This document shows positions 62,545 to 64,000 of a stretch of 64,000 nucleotides of DNA, in pieces. How positions within the stretch are numbered: the first letter of the stretch is position 1; every line of letters starts with the position of its first letter. Origin of the DNA: Rhynchopus euleeides. Taxonomy: Eukaryota > Euglenozoa > Diplonemea > Diplonemida > Diplonemidae. Both the position numbers and the translations under genes were made by a program. The notes beneath the pieces are model-generated. The model had not been told where the DNA came from, searched no databases, and saw nothing but the letters and a program-made list of their open reading frames with translations. The stretch is taken from assembly GCA_963210315.1 (NCBI GenBank), contig OY723315.1, positions 1,054,001-1,118,000 of the forward strand. The letters are read 5' to 3'.

Positions 62545-62830
62545 GACGTTCACTACCGTGGCCTCCGGCGGCTGGGGGGCTCCGCCCCCCAGACCCCCCT
62601 GTGGCGGATATCTCGTACCCAAGTCCTTCGATTCCCATCAGGTCAGGGAATCCAACAGCTCCAGTAGCCTCAGGAGGACCCGGCCAACAACACACAGAAT
62701 CTGTACGCCCACACTGAACAGATGTTCACTACCGTGGCCTCCGGCGGCTGGGGGGCTCCGCCCCCCAGACCCCCCGTGTAGCGTGTGTCTGCCCGTCTAG
62801 TAACCGCAGCAAGTCCTTGGGCTGTTTCAG
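62545..62830 (+). repeat. Paired GC-hairpin cassette 5
   Basis: Cores start at 62558 and 62734 (176 bp apart), + orientation like the other four. Preceded by four TTTTTTCCAGC-type repeats (62440-62540). Confidence 0.85.
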
Positions 62831-63852
62831 CTGTGGCATATCAGGGGGTTCGTCGGAATAACGGTCCTGAAAGCCGTTTTTTGGGGGTTTTCCTCCAGCA
62901 CCCGAGTATGGCGCGAGCGGGAGGAATCGTGGAAGGAACCCATTTGGTACAAGACCAAGGGCCCCACACTGGGGAGGAGGGACATTGGGTACCATTTTTA
63001 GCTGGAAAAAAGCGGGGATGAATCGGGGATTTTTGGCTGGGAAGGCCGGGGATTAAAAATACACCTGCTGCTGTTGCTTGCACCCTTTCTCCTCTACCCG
63101 ACCTCCCCGCTCCACCCCCCTCTCCGTCCCCATCGGAAACACGCCCTTCCCTCCGCAGCATCACTCGGCCCACATCGGCGTGTCACCAGTTTCTCTACTG
63201 AGTGCGCCGCGGTGAGGATCCCAGTGCCGGGCTCAAGATGAAAGACCACACCCCCACCCCCCCACACCAAAACTCAAAACGTCGCGACGCGGTTAACATG
63301 CGCACACACACCCTTCCCCACCTCGCCTTAGGAGATGCCTTGCTCGGGTCAGGGTGCGGTGTCAAACAGTTTCCCTGGGGAGGGGGGGGGGGGTGGGTGT
63401 GGGTGCGAATGCGAAGCTGCCCTGTGCCCTGTGCGGGTGGCCTCTTCTCTTGTGTTGCCACTCTCCCTCTGCAATTTATCTCACTTTACCTTTTGTACCA
63501 AAAAAATTAAAAAAAATCGCGTTCTGGCGGCGTTGTGTGCGTCACTGCCTGGTGGTCGTGTCGCCGGTCGTTCGACACCAAAGTATCGCACTGACGCCGC
63601 CCCCCCCGACGTCAATGGCTCGGAGCAACAAGCTGATCTCTGAGTGCTCATTGACAGCAACAAATGTGGCATGATTTTTTTTAAATCTGTGCGCATCATC
63701 GATTGTTTATCCAACCCCCTCAACCCCCCCCCCCTTTGCCAGGCTTGAGCCATCAAGCCTCGTTCTTATTATTTTCTGCAGTGTTTTTTGGCAACAACAA
63801 CACCCCCCCCCCTCCCCCGCACATCTCTCTGTTCTTCCAGTGATCTTCTTCG
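62831..63852. other. No recognisable gene
   Basis: Low-complexity sequence with C/G tracts. C-rich runs ending in CTGCAG (near 63780) and TTCTTCCAG (near 63840) look like acceptors. Confidence 0.5.
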
Positions 63853-64000
63853 ATGCGCCGCACGCATGTTTTCGTGTGTGCCAGCCTTCCGTGCGCAACG
63901 TTTTCGGCAACCACCGCCACCAGCCCGAGTCTCATTCCTTTTGTCTTGTGTGAGGCAGCGCAGTCGTGCCCTCGGCGTATATTTCCCCCCTCTCCCCCCT
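63853..64000 (+). CDS. Possible 5' end of another gene, truncated by window end
   Basis: ATG 13 nt after an acceptor-like TTCTTCCAG, then 49 open codons to the window end (MRRTHVFVCASLPC...). Basic, Ser/Thr/Ala-rich and without acidic residues until about position 36, so a targeting peptide is possible. No homology recognised. It could equally be spacer. Confidence 0.2.
   Translation, partial: MRRTHVFVCASLPCATFSATTATSPSLIPFVLCEAAQSCPRRIFPPSPP

Overview
This window is GC-rich nuclear DNA from a protist-like eukaryote. The genes have classical GT-AG introns (donor usually GTATG, acceptor a C-rich tract plus CAG), long C/G homopolymers lie between them, and many short dispersed repeats are present. 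Two features point to a lineage that trans-splices a leader onto its mRNAs. First, all fourteen host-type genes lie on the + strand. Second, at least twelve have a pyrimidine (mostly C) tract ending in AG within about 7-41 nt of their ATG. With cis-introns, histidine biosynthesis and a mitochondrion-targeted PIF1 helicase, a free-living euglenozoan such as a diplonemid fits best. That is an inference; no rRNA or spliced-leader gene is present to prove it.

Layout. 1-6.4 kb: the 3' half of a Cys-rich membrane glycoprotein gene, a repeat-rich gap, then a full-length paralogue with an apparent frameshift. 7.7-9.5 kb: two adjacent fold-back elements. 9.7-13.2 kb: a secreted CAP-domain protein with a Pro/Thr stalk and a LamG-like C-terminus, whose last-exon region is tandemly repeated three times. 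14.5-15.4 kb: a half-size paralogue of the membrane glycoprotein. 15.8-23.6 kb: an almost gene-free repeat zone with a 1.2-1.4 kb direct duplication, a 13-fold AACCGGTT palindrome array, and paired GC-hairpin cassettes found at five places in the window. 23.6-30.9 kb: a transposon block with a hAT transposase on the - strand and an OTU-protease/DDE transposase on the + strand. The latter is split by a 401-bp MITE with a 7-bp target duplication.

31.9-58.2 kb is the main host gene cluster, all on +. In order it holds a six-TM class III cyclase-like protein, another membrane glycoprotein paralogue, a small two-exon protein, a large helical protein, SUA5/YrdC (tRNA t6A synthesis), a CAD-type zinc alcohol dehydrogenase, a protein with four phytochelatin-synthase-like repeats whose catalytic residues are scattered between repeats, a PIF1-like helicase, a BTB/T1-domain protein, and ATP phosphoribosyltransferase (first step of histidine synthesis). 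58.6-61.5 kb is a 2.9-kb transposon with about 270-bp terminal inverted repeats and a decayed C2H2 zinc-finger gene. 61.6-64 kb is repeats, possibly with the 5' end of one more gene.

The host genes do not form one pathway, as expected if neighbours share transcription but not function. The strongest candidates for something undescribed are the split-active-site four-repeat PCS-like protein, the paired GC-hairpin cassettes, the 58.6-61.5 kb transposon and the OTU-DDE transposase.
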